Of a stretch of DNA of 64,000 nt, positions 63,210-64,000 are shown piece after piece. The position numbers and the translations under genes were made by a program. Position 1 is the stretch's first letter. Every line of letters starts with the position of its first letter. The stretch comes from Bedellia somnulentella (taxonomy: Eukaryota; Arthropoda; Insecta; Lepidoptera; Bedelliidae), in NCBI GenBank assembly GCA_963576735.1, contig OY755174.1, forward strand, positions 5,456,001-5,520,000, in the 5' to 3' direction. The notes under the pieces are model-generated. The model made no database searches, was not told the origin of the DNA, and worked only from the letters and a program-made list of their open reading frames with translations.

Positions 63210-63545
63210 AAGTAAAACTTTACTCACTATCCGGAGGTCTGGGATTCGAATCTCAGTGGGTTCTTCAAATTAATTCAGTTTTTAAAGGACATTGCAGGGT
63301 CCGTGATCCGTTTGGCCATAGAGGAAATGTAAGTCTTCGTCCTGGTTTCTTCTTCGGTAGTAGTTGTAAATGTCTGCTAATCCAAACTAGGCCAGCGAGG
63401 TGTACTATGGCTTATTAGGGTGAATAAGCCTATAATACCTTATAGGCGTAAAAGGTCTGATAATAACTTCTAAGGGTGTTAAAGCAAGGGGCTCGTAATT
63501 GAAATTATCTGGTGGATTGGAAATCTTTTTGATCAATAAATCTTA
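63210..63545 (+). mobile_element. SINE-like element with tRNA B box
   Basis: GGGATTCGAATCTC (63241-63254) is a consensus B box in an otherwise decayed tRNA-like head. The body (GCAGGGTCCGTGATCCG, GGTGTACTATGGCTTATTAG GG) is unlike S1 or S2. The 3' limit is uncertain. Confidence 0.5.
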
Positions 63546-63589
63546 TTTAACTTATTATCTTCCATCGAATCATCTAGGGGACCAATTTT

Positions 63590-63823
63590 TAAAGCTGACT
63601 CATGTTTTGCCCAAGGCGTTGACAGAGCCATTTGCGATTAAATATAAATAAATAAAATTTGAATCAAACAAAACTTAGCCATGTGGGTTTCCTCACTGTG
63701 TTTTCCCTCACCGTGAAAACCATAATAAATTAAATTACCCAAACATGTGAATTATAAAAAAAGGAAAGAAAAATTTCGACACTTACGGGAATCGAACTCA
63801 CGACTTCCGGGTATGGCTTCAAG
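63590..63823 (-). mobile_element. tRNA-headed SINE sharing the S1 core
   Basis: On the minus strand: a tRNA-like head GCACTTGAAG...GTCGTGAGTTCGATTCCCGT with a good B box, then AGTGTCGAAATTTTTCTTTC C, then the core TCACGGTGAGGGAAAACACA GTGAGGAAACCCACATGGC. The head differs from S1, so this is a second head on the same core. It lies head-to-head with the next element. Confidence 0.82.
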
Positions 63824-63898
63824 TGCGATAGTAGAAATTGTTCTTTCCTTTGTTGCTTTAACATTTTTTAAGTAGGAATTTCCCACTAGAAGCCATTA

Positions 63899-64000
63899 GC
63901 ACTATAGCTCAATTGGCAGAGCGATGGGGACGTATTCCCGAAGGTCGTGGGTTCGATCCCTGCTAGTGTCGAAATTTTTCTTTCCTTTATTTATCCTTTA
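63899..64000 (+). mobile_element. tRNA-headed SINE, cut by the window edge
   Basis: Perfect A box TAGCTCAATTGG (63905-63916), B box GGGTTCGATCCC (63949-63960) and a partly foldable cloverleaf (acceptor GCACTA/TAGTGT, D stem GCTC/GAGC). After the head, GTGTCGAAATTTTTCTTTCC is the same junction as in the preceding inverted copy. The anticodon arm has a mismatch and a C before the GTA triplet where T33 is expected, so this is a SINE head, not a tRNA gene. Confidence 0.85.

Noticed and set aside
63899..63972. Functional tRNA gene
   Set aside because: A and B boxes are good but the anticodon stem has a mismatch, C occupies position 33, and an identical SINE junction follows the head.

Overview
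The window reads as intron and flanking DNA of an insect, most likely a moth or butterfly. The evidence is the AT-rich sequence, the dense load of short retroposons carrying the GTGAGGAAACCCACATG core I associate with lepidopteran SINEs, RTE-type 3' ends of the form CCCAGCAGTGGGAC, and Helitron-type A|TC...CTAG|T elements. The species was not identified. No bacterial gene organisation, rRNA operon or CRISPR array is visible.

Host gene. Two exon-like segments on the minus strand fit one gene. The first (56194 to 56110) encodes a signal peptide, MWWLLFLCLLNVHG..., and ends at a GTAAGTAT donor in phase 1. The second (29224 to 29102) is a single perfect LDL-receptor class A repeat with six cysteines and the NDCGDNSDE calcium motif, flanked by consensus splice sites in phase 1-1. 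Joined, they read in frame as the start of an LDLR-family receptor (lipophorin receptor, VLDLR or LRP type). About 26.9 kb of intron lies between them, and at least 29 kb follows the LDLa exon. Nearly everything else is transposon. A possible EF-hand exon on the plus strand (35805-36014) is the only other host-like coding candidate.

Autonomous or once-autonomous elements. Positions 1-4690 hold a two-ORF non-LTR retrotransposon (LINE-A), open at the left edge, with ORF1 (PHD-like finger, coiled coil, FP-type domain) and an uninterrupted 989-residue endonuclease-RT. Positions 40586-44310 hold a second one (LINE-B). Its ORF2 is whole except for one in-frame TAG, and its ORF1 tail is split by a SINE. 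Two related non-autonomous Helitrons lie at 32477-33459 and 45493-46432. A P-superfamily DNA transposon relic lies at 58425-59980, with terminal inverted repeats, an 8-bp target duplication and a two-exon THAP-domain remnant.

Short elements. Three abundant families dominate. S1 is a tRNA-headed SINE of about 330 bp with an (ATGTT)n tail. S2 is a 250-bp retroposon with a (TATG)n tail and two subfamilies, a and b. L3 fragments are 3' ends of an RTE-like LINE whose RT ends ...SAYPNGN-stop just before a (TATG)n tail. All three share a roughly 40-bp 3' end (TCTGSCWACCCC ... GGCGTGA plus tail), so S1 and S2 probably use the L3 enzyme. Many copies have perfect 9-14 bp target duplications and two L3 copies show twin-priming 5' inversions. 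There are also a 5S-rRNA-headed SINE, several palindromic MITEs, and a 2-kb region with 21-bp-phased TATCATATCGGTG arrays that I could not assign.

Layout. 1-4690 LINE-A; 4691-19950 sparse L3/S2/RTE relics; 19964-22307 phased arrays and a tandem dimer; 22873-28700 dense S1/S2; 29102-29224 LDLa exon; 29331-33810 S2, S1 with nested MITE, Helitron, L3; 35805-36014 EF-hand candidate; 38043-44310 nested S1/S2/MITE/foldback/L3 followed by LINE-B; 44527-46432 5S-SINE, tandem repeat and Helitron; 46500-55371 S2/L3 with local duplications; 56110-56350 first exon and candidate transcription start; 56400-57430 GC-rich upstream region; 58425-60809 P-like element and inverted-repeat elements; 61108-64000 S1, L3, S2 and tRNA-headed SINEs.
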